A stretch of 55,001 nucleotides of DNA from Priapulus caudatus (GCF_000485595.1 NW_014577278.1:1375-56375); one strand, 5' to 3'. Positions 20,801 to 33,534 are shown, counted from the first letter of the stretch. A program made the numbers and translations. The notes: generated from the sequence alone by a model not told the origin.

Positions 20801-23800
20801 GATTCTTCCTTGATAGCCACCGGACTGTCTGTAGCTGGTTTATTATCATCTGAGGTGTCGTCGAGAAGTTCCGCTTCAACTGCAACGGCAAGTTTGTCCT
20901 GAACTTCAGAACATTCGGTCTCAGCAACATGTTCATCTGATTCCCCAATGAGAGAAACAGGCTCCGTTACGGGTGGAATGCTTTCCTCAGCATCCGTCAT
21001 TACTTCTGGTTGTACGGTGGTTGGTTCTATCGTAGCTTCCAGCAGTTCTACTTTATCAGATTCGACTAGCTTTTCCTGATCTTCAGTTGATACGGTAGCC
21101 ACATCATCTGCATCTGCTTTCTGAGAGAGAGCCATAGGAGTTTCCGTACCTTCTTCCTCCTCTTCTTCCGCTAAGCGGTCCCGTGGGGGTGCAGCTGCTA
21201 CGTCAGGTATTTCTGTCAGATGAGCTACTTCGAAAGGCACATCTTCACCAGCCTCGAGTTGTCTATCCCCATCTTCAACAGGTCCGGTCTCAGTTATCTG
21301 TTCTCCTGATTCGTCATGTAAAGGAACTGGCTCGTCTGTAATTGTCATTGCCAACTCCCTGTCTTCCTGGTATGGTAGACCTGTTTCAGCTTCTGTTGCA
21401 TCTGGCAGGTCTGCTTTAGCCGCACTGATGGCTTCTCCGTGATCAGCCGCAGGCACAGCCTCAGTGACCTGTTTTCCTAGATCTTCATGATCAGAAACTG
21501 GTTCTTCAGTAACTGGTAATACCTCCTCTATGCCTTCCTGGTCTGCAGCGATACTACTTGCACTTTCTTCTTCTGCTGTATCTATGGCAGGTACTTTCTC
21601 ATCAGAGTCTATTAGTTTATCTTGATCGTCAGAAAGAACTGTATCATGGACCAGCTCTGCCTGCTCTTCCTGAACAGAAATAGTTTCTTCTGTTACTGCT
21701 GCTGTTTCGCAGATGTCAGCATCGACTGCCACAACTTTATCAGTTATTTCTGCTGTATCTTCGGAAACGAGTTCTTGCCGAGACTCTATGGGTTCTACTT
21801 GAACATCAGAGCATTCTGGTTCTTCAATTTGTTTCACTGGCTCCTCCTGAGAAGAAACAGCTTGATCTGTATCTGCCACTTCCTGTTCTACAGGGACCTG
21901 ATCTTCTGCGGCATCACTCTCTGTTGCCGAACCTTCTAGAAGATCTCCCACATCAGCCGCTGTGATTTCTTCGAGGTCTTCCGAAGTGATAATTTCATCA
22001 ATAGGTTGCTTCTCAGGCTCTTCCTGGATAAGTACAGCCTCTTCTGTGATTGCTACCTCATCTGCCACGAGCTCCTGGTCTTCTGGTGTTGGTAAACATT
22101 CGTTGACTGTCTCATCTAGAATATCTCCGTCATCAGCCTTTACTAGTTGTTCTTGTTCATCAGAAGGTACTATTTCATCACCTTTATCTTCCTCTTCTTC
22201 ATTTTCTTCCTCCTCATCCTTCACGAAAATACATTCATCTGCGACGGGCGCCTGCTGTTCTATACGCATCTGATCAGGTAGGGCTGTGAAAGGTATCACG
22301 GCTGTGTCTTCAAGAGCTTCCTCTTTCTCAATATCTGTTGCCTCGTCCATGACGTCAGAAGGAAGTGTTTCAGCGGGGACTTTCTCTGGCTCTACCTCCA
22401 CCGAACCAGACTCCTCTGTAACAAGTAGAGGCTGCTGGTGTTGTGGAGGCATAGTAGTATCTTTTGTTGTATCTTCGAGAGACTCCTCCACTACAGCCTC
22501 GGTTACTTCTTTCTTTTCTTCAGAGGGCACAGTTTCAGCAACCTGTGTATCAGGCCCGTCAATAATAGAAACAGACTCGTCAATACCTGCCGTTTGCTCT
22601 TCTATGGCCACTTGATCTTCTGGTTGTGTACCAGCTGTTTTGGTTGTATCTTTAAGAGGTTCACCCACCCCAGCTTCTGTAACGTCTTCCTGCTCTTCAG
22701 AAGGTACCGTTTCAGCAATTTGTTTTTCTGGTTCTTCACTGATAGAAACAACCTCATCTACAGCTGATGCTTGATCTTCTATAGCTTCCTCCACGGGGGC
22801 GGCATCAGTTGCCTCTGTTGTATCACCGATAGGTACTTCCACCACAGCCTCAATTAGTTTTACCTGAACATCAGAAGGCACTGTTTCAGCAACTTGTCTG
22901 TCTGGTTCTTCACTGGTCGATGCAGACTCATCAACAGCTGATGCTTGTTGGTCTATAGCTTCCTGTTCCTCCGGAACTGTATCAGTTGCTCCTGCAGTAT
23001 CTTCGAGATACTCATCGACTACAGCCTCGGTAATCTTTTCCTGATCATCCGACGGTACCGTTTCAGCACCTTGTTTTTCTGGTTCTTCACTGATCGAAAC
23101 AGCCTCATCTACAGCTGGTGCTGGCTCTTCCATATCTTCTTGTTCAGCTGGAACTGTATCAGTTGTTTCTGTTGTTTCTTCGAGAGGCTCATCCACTACA
23201 TCCACAGTAACGTCTACCTGCTCTGCAGCATGTACCGTTTCAGCAGCTTGTTTTTCTGATTCTTCACTGATAGATGCAGACTCATCAACAGCTGATGCTT
23301 GCTCTTCCACAGCTTCTTGTTCTTCCGGAACTGTGTCAGTTATTTTTGTTGTTTCGTCAATAGGTTCCTCTGCCACGGCCTCCGTTAATTGTTCCTGATC
23401 ATCAGAAGCCACTGTTTTGGCAACTTGTTTTACTGGTTCCTCACTAATAGAAACAGCCTCATCGACAGTTGGTGCTTGTTCTTCCACAGGTTCTCGTTCC
23501 TCCGGAACAGTATCAGTTGGTTCTGTTGTATCCTCAAGAGATTCATCTACCCCAACCACTGTAACCTCCTCCTGCTCTTCAGAAGGTACCGCTTCGGCAG
23601 CTCGTTTTTCTGGTTCTTCACTGACGGAAACAGATACATCATCTTCTATAGCTACTCGTTCCACTGGAGCTGTGTCTGTTGCTTTCGTTGTATCACCGAA
23701 AGGTTCTTCAACTACAGCCTCTGCTAGCTTTACGTGGTCATCGGAAGGCAACTTTTCAGCAACTTCTTTGTCTGGTTCCTCACTGGTAGAGACACACTCA

Positions 23801-26800
23801 TCAACAATTGGTTCTTGTTCTTCTACAGCTTGTTTCTCCGGAACCGCCTCTGCCCCTGTAACTGTATCGTCGAGAGGTTCCTGCCTTACAGCCTCTGTTT
23901 GTTCTTCTTGCGTTTCAGAGGAAGGTATTTCAGCAACTTGTTCCTCTGGTTCCTCACTGGTAGAGGCAGACTCATCAACAGTTGGTGCTAGTTCTTCTAC
24001 AGCTTGCTTCTCCGGAACTTTCTCTGCCTCTCCAACCGTTGCTTCGACAGGTTCCTCCTCTACAACCTCTGTTAGTTCTTCTTGTGCTTCAGATGAAAGT
24101 TTTTCAGCAAGTTGTTCTTTTGGTTCGTCACTGGTAGCGGCAGACTCATCAACAGTTGGTGCTAGTTCTTCTACAGCGTCTTGTTTCTCCGGAACTTTCT
24201 CTGCCTCTCTAACCGTATCTTCGAGAGGTTCCTTCCCTACAGCCTCTGTTAGTTCTTTTTGTGCTTCAGAGGAAAGTTTTTCAGCAACTTGTCCTTCTGG
24301 TTCGTCACTGGTAGATGCAGACTCATCAACAGTTGGTGCTAGTTCGTCTACAGCTTCTTGTTTCTCCGGAACTTTCTCTGCCTCTCTAACCGTAGCTTCG
24401 ACAGGTTCCCCTTCTACAGCATCTGTTAGTTCTTCTTGTGCGTCAGAGAAAGGTTTTTCAGCAAGTTGTTCTTCTGGTTCGTCACTGGTAGAGGCAGACT
24501 CATCAACAGTTGCGGCTAGTTCTTCTACAGCGTCTTGTTTCTCCGGAACTTTCTCTGCCTCTGTAACCGTAGCTTCGACAGGTTCCCCTTCTACAGCATC
24601 TGTTAGTTCTTCTTTTGCGTCAGAGAAAGGTTTTTCAGCAAGTTGTTCTTCTGATTCGTCACTGGTAGAGGCAGACTCATCAACAGTTGGTGCTAGTTCT
24701 TCTAGAGCTTTCTTCTCCGGAACTTTCTCTGCCTCTCTAACCGTAGCTTCGACAGGTTCCTCCTCTACAGCATCTGTTAGTTCTTCTTGTGCTTCAGAGG
24801 AAGGTTTTTTAGCAAGTTGTTCTTCAGGTTCGTCACTGGTAGAGGCAGACTCATCAACAGTTGGTGCTAGTTCTTCTAGAGCTTGCTTCTCCTTAACTTT
24901 CTCTGCCTCTCTAACCGTAGCTTCGACAGGTTCCTCCTCTACAGCCTCTGTTAGTTCTTCTTCTGCTTCAGAGGAAGGGGTTTCAGCAAGTTGTTCTTCT
25001 GGTTCGTCACTGGTAGAGGCAGATTCGTCAACAGTTGGCGCTAGGTCTTCCACAGCTTCTTGTTTCTCTGGAACATCTTCTACCTCTCTAACTGTATCTT
25101 CGAGAGGTTCCTGCCTTACAGCTTCTGTTAGTTCTTCTTGTGCGTCAGAGGAAAGTTTTTCAGCAACTTGTTCTTCTGGTTCTTCACTGGTAGAGGCAGA
25201 TTCGAGTTGACGAACCAAGAAAACAACTTGCTGAAAAACCTTCCTCTGAAGCACAAGAAGAACTAACAGAGGCTGTAGAGGCGGAACCTGTCGAAGCTAC
25301 GGTTAGAGAGGCAGAGAAAGTTCCGGAGAAGCAAGCTCTAGAAGAACTAGCACCAACTGTTGATGAGTCTGCCTCTACCAGTAACGAACAGAAGAAACAC
25401 TTGATGAAAAATCTTTCTCTGAAGCACAAGAAGAACTAACAGAGGCTGTAAGCGCAGGAACCTCTCGAAGATACAGTTACAGGGGCAGAGAAAGTTCCGG
25501 AGAAACAAGACGCTGTAGAAGAACTAGCCGCAACTGTTGATGAGTCTGCCTCTACCAGTGAAGAAGCAGAAGAACAAGTTGCTGAAAAACTTTCCTCTGA
25601 TGCGCAAGAAGAACTAACAGAAGCTGTAAGGCAGGAACCTCTCGAAGATACAGTTAGAGAGGTAGAGAAAGTTCCAGAGAAACAAGAAGCTGTAGAAGAC
25701 CTAGCGCCAACTGTTGATGAGTCTGCCTCTACCAGTGAAGAAGCAGAAGAACAAGTTGCTGAAAAACTTTCCTCTGATGCGCAAGAAGAANNNNNNNNNN
25801 GTGTGGATGAACTTCTTGAAGATACAACAAAAACAACTAGCACACTTCCAGAAGAACAACAGGCTATGGAAGAGCAAAGACAATATTACCGAGCCTGCCT
25901 CTACCTGTGAGGAACCAAGAGGAACAAGTTGCTGAAATACTTTCTTCTGAAGCACAAGAAGAACTAACAAAGGCTGTAAGGCAGGACCTCTCGAAGATAC
26001 AGTTACAGGGCAGAGAAAGTTCCGCGAGAGAAACAAGACGCTGTAGAAGAACTAGCAGCAACTGTTGATGAGTTCTGCCTCTACCAGTGACGAACCAGAA
26101 AAACAACTTGCTGAAAAACCTTCCTCTGAAGCACAAGAAGAACTAACAGAGGCGTAGAGGCGGAACCTGTCGAAGCTACGTTAGAGAGGCACGAGAAAGT
26201 TCCGGAGAAGCAAGCTATAGAAGAACTAGCACCAACTGTTGATGAGTCTGCCTCTACCAGTGACGAACCAGAAGAACAACTTGATGAAAAATCTTTCTCT
26301 GAAGCACAAGAAGAACTAACAGAGGCTGTAAGGCAGGAACCTCTCGAAGATACAGTTACAGGGGCAGAGAAAGTTCCGGAGAAACAAGACGCTGTAGAAG
26401 AACTAGCCGCAACTGTTGATGAGTCTGCCTCTACCAGCTGCGAACCAGAAAGAACATACTTGCTGAAAAACCTTCCTCTGAAGCACAAGAAGAACTAAAC
26501 AGAGGCTGTAGCAGGCGGAACCGTCGAAGCTACGCGTTAGAGAGGCAGAGAAAGTTCCGGAGAAGCAAGCTCTAGAAGAACTAGCACCAACTGTTGATGA
26601 GTCTGCCTCTACCAGTGACGAACCAGAAGAACAACTTGATGAAAAATCTTTCTCTGAAGCACAAGAAGAACTAACAGAGGCTGTAGAGGGGGAACCTGCC
26701 GAAGATACGGTTAGACAGGCAGAGAATGTTCCGGAGAAGCAAGCTGTAGAAGAACTAGCACCAACTGTTGATGAGTCTGCCTCTACCAGTGACGAACCAG

Positions 26801-29800
26801 AAGAACAACTTGCTGAAAAACCTTCCTCTGAAGCACAAGTAGAACTAACAGAGGCTGTAGGGAAGGAACCTCTCGAAGATATAGTTAGAGAGGCAGAGAC
26901 AGTTCCAGAAAAACAAGAAGCTGTAGAAGAACTAGCGCCAACTGTTGATGATTCTGCCTCTACCAGTGAAGAACCAGAAGAACAAGTTGCTGAAAAACTT
27001 TCCTCTGATGCACAAGAAGAACTAACAGAAGCTGTAAGGCAGGAACCTCTCGAAGATACAGTTAGAGAGGTAGGCAGAGTGTTCCAGAGCAAAAACAAGA
27101 AGCTGTGGAAGACCTAGCGCCAACTGTTGACGAATCTGCCTCTACAGTGACGAACCAGAAGAACAACTTGCTGAAACCCTTCTCTGAAGCAGAAGAAGAA
27201 CTAACAGAGGCTGTAGAGGAGGAACCTGTCGAAGCTACGCGTTAGAAGCCAGAGAAAGTTAAGGAGAAGCAAGCTCTAGAAGAACTAGCCACCGGCGACT
27301 GTTTGATGAGTGTTAGTTCTTCTTGTGCTTCAGATGAAGGTTTTTCAGCAAGTTGTTCTTCTGGTTCGTCACTGGTAGAGGCAGACTCATCAACAGTTGC
27401 TGCTAGTTCTTCTACAGCGTCTTGTTTCTCCGGAACTTTCTCTGCCCCTGTAACTGTATCTTCGAGAGGTTCCTGCCTTACAGCCTTTGTTAGTTCTTCT
27501 TGTGCTTCAGAAGAAAGTATTTCAGCAACTTGTTCCTCTGGTTCCTCACAGGTAGAGGCAGGCTCGTCAATATCTGTCCTTTGCTCTTCCATAGCCTGTT
27601 GTTCTTCTGGAAGTGTGCTAGTTGTTTTTGTTGTATCTTCAAGAAGTTCATCCACCCCAGCATCTGTCACGTCTTCCTGCTCTTCAGAAGGTACTGCTTC
27701 GGCAACTTGTTTTTCTGGTTCTTTACTGGTAGAAACAGCCTCATCTACAGCTAATGATTGATCTTCTACAGCTACCTGTTCCTGTGGACCTGCATCAGTT
27801 GTTTCCGCTGTTTCTTTGATAGATTCTTCCACCACAGCCTCTGTTACCTGATCAGCAAAAGGCACTGGAAGAACTGATTTGCCTGGCTCTTCACTAATAG
27901 CACCAGAGTCACCAACAGCCGGTGGTTGTTCTTCTAGAAGTTCCTGTCCCTCTGGAACTGTATTAGTGGCTTCTGTTGTTTCTACCAGAGGTCGGTCCAC
28001 TACAGCCTCGGTAACCGTTTCCTGATCATCAAAAGGTACCGTTTCAACATCTTGTTTCCCTGGCTCTTCCCTTGTCGATGCAGACTCATCCACAGCTGGT
28101 GCGTGCTCTTCCACAGCTTCTTGTTCTTCAGGAAGCATACCAGCTGTTTGTGTCGTATCTTTAAGAGGTTCATCAACCCCAGCATCTGTAACCTCTTCCT
28201 GCTCTTCAGAAGGTACCAGTTCAGCAATTCGTTTTTCTGGTTCGTCACTGATAGAAACAGCTTCAACTACAGTTGCTGCTTGTTCTTCTATAGCTACGTG
28301 TTTCTCTGGAACTACATCAAATGTTATCTTTGTATCATCGATAGGTTCTTCAACTACAGCCTCCGGTAGCTTAACGTAATCATCAGAAGGCAATGTTTCA
28401 GCAACTTGTTTCTCAGGCTCTTTGCTGATCGATGCAGACTTCTCAACAGCTGGTGCTGGCTCTTCCGCAGCTTCTTGTTCTTCAGGAAGCGCACCAGATG
28501 TTTTTGTTGTATCGTCAATAGGTTCATCTATCCCAGCCTCTGTAACCTCTTCCTGCTCGTCAGAAGGTACTGATTCAGCAACCTGTTTTTCTGATTCAGC
28601 AGGAATTGTCTCAAGCACACCTTTATCTGGTTTTTCAGTAAAAGAAACTATATCTTCGGGGGCTGCGAGCTCTTCTTCGCAGACTGTTTCGTCTGCTGAT
28701 GCCCCGTCAGTTACGTCGCCTTTATTCTCAAGAGGTTCATGTTGATCAGCCTCGATAAGCCCTTCCTGATCTTCAGTGGACAGTGTATCAGCTTCCTGTT
28801 TCTCTGGCTCTTTCTCAGCCATGACAGGTTTTTCTGGAGTTGGTACTTCCTGCTCTATGGTAACATGCTTATCTGGGGGAGTACTAGCTACCTCTAGTGC
28901 TTCTACGAAACGTGCTTGTTCGACTGTGGCAGCGGGTTCGTCTGTCTCTCTGACCTGCTTTTCTGATTCTTCACTGATAGCAACGGCGTCCTCTCTACCC
29001 CGCAGTTCCTCTTCAACAGCTGCCGGGGGTTCCTCAGACACACCGTCTACGCATGATGATGTTTCCTCAAGATGTTCTTTTTGGCCTGTCTCAACGAGCA
29101 CATCTTCGACATCAACAGGGACAGCCTCAGCAGCTTGTTCATCTAGTTGCTTGTCGGCAGAAATAGAGTCGTCGGTAGTTACTGCTACTTCTTCCATAGT
29201 CTCCTTCTGGACATCTGGAGCTGTAATAGTTTCTGCTGTTGCGTCGAGCAGAGGACCTCCCTCGCCCGCTTCGAGTAGCTGTTCCTGATCATCATCAGGC
29301 TTTATTTCTGCGACTTGTTTCTCACTTTCTTCACTGACAGAGACAGATTCCTCTACTTTCTCATCGACCCTCTCTGGGGCATCAATTACAGCTTCCTTCT
29401 CTACAATGAAAACCTGCTGTGCTTCGGGTTCTTCAATAAAAGAAGCAGACTCCTCTGCCAGCGCGACCTCCTCATACATCAACTCTTGCTTCTCGGAAGG
29501 TGTACTAACCACATCAAGCGGTTCTGCTTGACCAACGTCGTCAACATTGACAGCTGATGGTTCTTCAACCTCAGCTGATGCTGCCTCAAGAGCATGTTCA
29601 GCCGGTTCTTCAATTATTACTACAGCCCTCTCTGTTACAACATTTTCTTCGATCGTTTGTTCCTTTCCCTGAAGTGTTTCAATTATTTCTGACGTATCAT
29701 CAAGACGTTCTGATTCACCAGCGTCAGTTCGTTCCTCATGCAGCTCAGAAGGCAATGGCACTGCATCCTGCCTACCGGATTCTTCCTTATCGGACAGAGC

Positions 29801-31116
29801 TTCTTCAAGAACAACCACGTCTTCCTCCACACCTGTCGGTTTTTCTGGTGGAGCTACCTCGGATGTTTCTGCCGGTTGTTTTTCCTCTACTGGCTCAAAT
29901 GGTTTGTCTTCAAATCTACCAGGCGATATTTCGTCTCGCTCTTCCACGGATGCGTCAGCTATGGTCGACATTTCGTCAGGAGTCTGAATTGGTTCTTCCT
30001 TTTTATCGGAGAGCTTTGTGATTATAATCTCCTCCTGCACAAATTCGTCCACTGATATTTTCATTTTAGGTTTTTGTGGAGAATCACGTGCCGATACATC
30101 CTCATCTTGTTTTTCATCTGCCTTATCATCGCCAGCAACCTCATCTGGGAAGGGCCTAGCGGCTTTCAGTTCCTCTGAGAATACTGGCTGGCTCTCAACC
30201 GTTTCAATCGTTTGTTCAATAGTGATTTCATGCGCTACAGGACTGCCGAGTTCTTCATCAGAATATGGCTCGCCTATCTCGATTTCCTGGGTAATCTGCA
30301 TGATCACATCACTATCTGCCGTGTCAGTGACCGCAGAGGGTTTTGCATCATCCTGCGTTTTGAATTCAGAAGACTCGGGTGTTTCAGTTATATCTGAACT
30401 GGGACGCTCATCGACCGGATCCTGTTTTTCCTTAGACTCGGGTTGATAATATGCCTCAAGCTGAGATAAAAGGTCATCAAGTTGCGTTTGTACAGTGAGA
30501 GCAGTTCGTTCCTTGATTGTATCATCTTCTACCGTTTTTTCTTCCTCTATAGACTTGCTTACAGCTGATGATACTGGTGCTTCCTCCTCATGAGATTGTT
30601 TTGGTTTCGTTACTATTTCTATAACTTCAGTGACTTCTGTCTCGGTTGTTTTCACCGTGCGAGTACTCTTCTTCGACTCTGACGCATCGTCAACAGGTGT
30701 CTCGGTCATTTTATTTTTTTCATCTGTCTCGTCGATTATCACAGGAAGTTCAGGAGATTTCGTTCGTTCCTGCATTTCAGAAACGAGCTCGGCTAGCTTT
30801 TGTTGTATGACGTTTTCAGCTATTTCTGGTGGCGGGGATACCTCTTCAGGCCGCTCGTCACCACTACCAACCACAGCTTGACTAGAATACTCAATACTAT
30901 CAGGAGATTTTCCTGTTTCATCTCTCTGGTCTATCACAGAATCGCTTAGCTGCTTCGTAGGAATATATTCGGTTGCGATTGGTTTTGTGTCATCGGCTGG
31001 CTCGGACTCTTCTGCTGCTGTGAAATCTGACTGCAGTTTTTTAGTTTTAGAAACTTCTGTCTCGATATGTTGAAGTGCTTCTCTGATGGCTTCCTGTGTT
31101 GCACCCATACTCACCA
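17811..31116 (-). CDS. Giant ankyrin-like gene, exon W7: 13.3-kb exon with a 57-59-residue repeat
   Basis: The acceptor is read as AAACAACAG|TG (junction Val, phase 1). A first Met with good context (AGTATGG) follows at 31108, so an alternative first exon is possible. The donor is ACA-G|GTATTT, phase 1. It starts MGATQEAIREALQHIETEVS, a predicted helix. The core is a tandem array of ~57-59 residues with consensus ASTSDEPEEQLAEKPSSEAQ, then EELTEAVEEEPVEATVREAE, then KVPEKQAVEELAPTVDES. At least 35 recognisable copies flank the disturbed block at 25206-27309. RPFP motifs sit outside the array on each side (30146-30157 and 20164-20175). The C-terminal ~600 residues are unique and acidic, with EYVIVPEEP, ERFVIVEE, HPDKVTFEVKDPVTVTESET and a basic ARKRVRSSRVDESR. 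Frame is open except in the block. Confidence 0.85.
25206..27309 (+). other. Inverted, indel-rich block inside exon W7 (probable misassembly)
   Basis: On both sides the repeat reads on the minus strand. Between about 25206 and 27309 the same repeat reads on the plus strand, with frequent indels and stop codons (for example TGACGAACCAAGAAAACAACT for the usual unit). Sequence just right of the N gap (25801-26170) is an inverted, error-containing copy of 27310-27690, including the otherwise unique segment LLEDTTKTTSTLPEEQQAME. The block therefore overlaps its neighbour in reverse orientation, as expected if a raw read or contig spanning the array was placed backwards. Confidence 0.85.
25791..25800. 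other. Assembly gap (10 N)
   Basis: Ten N bases within the inverted block. Repeat sequence on the two sides does not continue smoothly across it, and the true gap size is unknown. Confidence 0.99.
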
Positions 31117-31479
31117 CTGTTGTTTTGATTGGTTGCCACCAGGTGAAGTAGGTTAACACATGAAATAGAGAAAAGGAAACAACGAACGTTTTTGGAAAGT
31201 GATAGCATAAGAAATATATATGCATATACATAGTATACACATATATACGTACATATACGAAGGTGAAAGCATATAAAAATATTTATACATGAAATTTACT
31301 ACATCAATATTAGCATTGTCAATTTGTTAAAATGCAGAAGCAGAAAATGTTAGTGACATCAAAGGTATATTAACAATTTGCTGGGGGTTATGATGTATAA
31401 CTACAGGACATGACTATAAGACGGGTTATACACTATTAGTCAAGACATCCAGTAAGGATAATGTAGCAACCAACCATCA

Positions 31480-31764
31480 ATGGTATCAGGAACTCTTATT
31501 TATCGGTACTATTTGTACTTTCTGATACCCTTGTTCTCTATGATAATACATTATCTTTTCACAGTGTCGTCAGAACTGTCCAATTGTCAAGCCATTAGTG
31601 TTACATCAGTTCGAAACAGACACGGCACCCTAGCCCGTGTGAGACAACTGTCAGGGATTGTTGTGGTGAAGAGTATCAAAGAGCTACAGGAGAAACTAGT
31701 TAAACATGCGTTTCAGAGAGACATCAGCTTAGAGGTTTACCGAGATAAACTACAAGAGCTATAA
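31480..31764 (+). CDS. Uncertain 94-residue plus-strand open frame inside an intron
   Basis: The frame begins with ATG and a hydrophobic N-terminus (YLYFLIPLFSMIIHYLF) that could be a signal anchor. It continues with a polar, protein-like tail including VRQLSGIVVVKSIKELQEKL and ending YRDKLQEL. A very good plus-strand acceptor, TTATCTTTTCACAG (ends 31564), sits inside it, so the part from 31565 could instead be the last exon of an antisense transcript. I recognise no family, and no AATAAA was seen just downstream. A chance open frame remains the most likely explanation. Confidence 0.15.
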   Translation: MVSGTLIYRYYLYFLIPLFSMIIHYLFTVSSELSNCQAISVTSVRNRHGTLARVRQLSGIVVVKSIKELQEKLVKHAFQRDISLEVYRDKLQEL

Positions 31765-33285
31765 GGTTTGAAATCACATGGGAAACACGAGTATACGACA
31801 CGGAATGCGTCATAGGAGACCTGGAAGGACAGATTAAGAGTGTTAAGAATAGGTGCGCAATGTCTGTTTGGAACTTCGTTGGAAGTTAGCATAGTCGTTC
31901 CATTAATATCCAATCAGTGATTCCCCATCTCTGATGTCACTAAAATGCGATAGAGCCTGGTAATACAAGATACTGAAAAATCACACTATGAAAATACATA
32001 ACCGGACGATGTAAAACTATAAATACAAACGCATCATAATAGTAATAATACAAAACATGCAAGGGAGATTTTAGGGAACTACATGCCGGTGAGAAGGAGA
32101 GGAGCACGATTCAGCACCTTTAGTTAGAATAGAATCAACAATGGCAACGCATGGAGCATTTATTACAGCACCTGTCAAACCACACACGTTTTAGTATTCT
32201 ACATGCGGATCTATCTCGCAATTGGTAGTGTGTTAATTGGCTCAGAAAAACGCTAATTTCAGCTAGTTATAAAATTAACAATTTCTCGTTATCTTTTTAC
32301 AATATTTACCTATCGCAAAATCGCACGTGTCAACAGCAACTGTAATCGCGAATTAGTTAACGTTTAATACCAGCTTAAAGGTTACGATTAGTAGTTTATC
32401 ATCATTATACCTAAGCTACTACATGACACGGACTGTAATTTCTATTTTATTAGTTTTCAATGCGTCACTGCTGGTCTATAGAATATCAAACACACTTATA
32501 GATACATAAACACTTATAATTATAATGTAAAATATTTAGGCAATACGTCTTATCACAGTTACGTTTCAGTGACAAGTAATAAAAATTCCGAATATAAATA
32601 AACTGTATCAAAACGCATCACAACCTCAAATATTAATGTGCTTAAATATGGAAATGCACGAATCAGCGCATGAAAACACGACACACTTCTCAATTTAGTT
32701 AAGCAGCGTAGATAAATCACAGTATCAGTTTCAACTCAACCATATCAAATGCTGCACTTTTCTGAACCACACTTTGCATTCCGAGCAATGCATGCATATT
32801 ATCACGAGCGTATAAAGAAACCCTTCTTAATACGCTCTTGATATTATGACAGTTCGCAACGTAAAGTTACCGAACAGCAATCTCTCTCAGATGATGAGAA
32901 AAACTATGCTCATCGTATCAAGAACACGTAAACCCCTAGAACGAACAGCGATAACAATCATGCGTCAATTTCTAACGTATTAGAGTCAGAGTCATCCGAC
33001 GCAATTCATCTCTGGCTGTGAGAATCAACGATTAGTATATATATACGCACTGCTAGCTCTGCTCAGCAACGTGACACAGAAAAACGGTTGGTCTTATTGA
33101 ATCCAGCATTGATATTGATAATAGATATAGATTATTGTTGATGAACTATGACGGTGGTCACACTGAGCGAGCGTGCGTCTGAAACTAAGGAATGATTTTC
33201 AGTTTTTATCATTGTTCGCTCTAGTGTTTACGCACTCTTGATTATGTCAACTCGATGCAATCAATCAATGCAATTAGATTATACC

Positions 33286-33325
33286 AAGAGTCCATAATAG
33301 AAAATGGTTTCTATTATGGACTCTT
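33286..33325. repeat. Perfect inverted repeat, 18-bp arms, 4-base loop
   Basis: The left arm (33286-33303) is AAGAGTCCATAATAGAAA and the right arm (33308-33325) is its exact reverse complement, with loop ATGG. ACTCTTGATTAT also occurs as a direct repeat about 90 bp to the left. It lies within the W6/W7 intron, about 210 bp downstream of the W6 donor in transcription direction. It may be a small transposon footprint or an RNA hairpin. Confidence 0.9.
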
Positions 33326-33534
33326 GATTATACATATCATTACTACGATGTTAACCTATAAAACACACTTGTGAATGACCGGATTGTTAGGGTACAAAAT
33401 AGTTGACTTATCTCGATGGGTATTTCAGCGTTTCATCATGCTTGGGTTATTAGAGTCAACGTGCGTGCGGTTATTTCACGCTAGATGCAAACCAATACGA
33501 TCCGACTGGTTATATTCACATATCACGCTCTCAC

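Larger units (their letters stand above)
22600..28900 (-). repeat. ~174-bp coding tandem array, most uniform in the middle
   Basis: Units of 57-59 codons. Copies next to the disturbed block (25250 down to about 23850, and 27310-27500) are almost identical, with only a few residue changes each. Copies farther out on both sides share the frame S-x-S-x-S-E-E-P-E-K-Q-x-A-E-T-V-P-S but have a Thr-rich second half (DTTKTTDTVPEEQEAVEEQ). Still farther out only EEP and AE anchors remain. This is the pattern expected when unequal exchange homogenises the centre of an array and the edges drift. Confidence 0.85.
31117..33534 (-). other. Intron W6/W7
   Basis: About 2.4 kb of AT-rich sequence without minus-strand exons that I can support. 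It holds a perfect 18-bp hairpin (33286-33325) and a plus-strand open frame at 31480-31764, both annotated separately. Confidence 0.65.

Noticed and set aside
23417-25210. 597-residue Ser-rich plus-strand open frame, and similar ones at 44417-45478 and 13308-13850
   Set aside because: They are exact antisense of the Glu/Ser/Pro repeats in W7, W1 and W10. Glu, Ser and Pro codons read backwards give Ser/Phe/Leu codons with few stops, so long antisense frames are expected.
25206-27309. A separate plus-strand repeat gene
   Set aside because: It has no long frame, many indels, an N gap, and a partly duplicated reverse copy of the adjacent W7 sequence. Misassembly explains it better.
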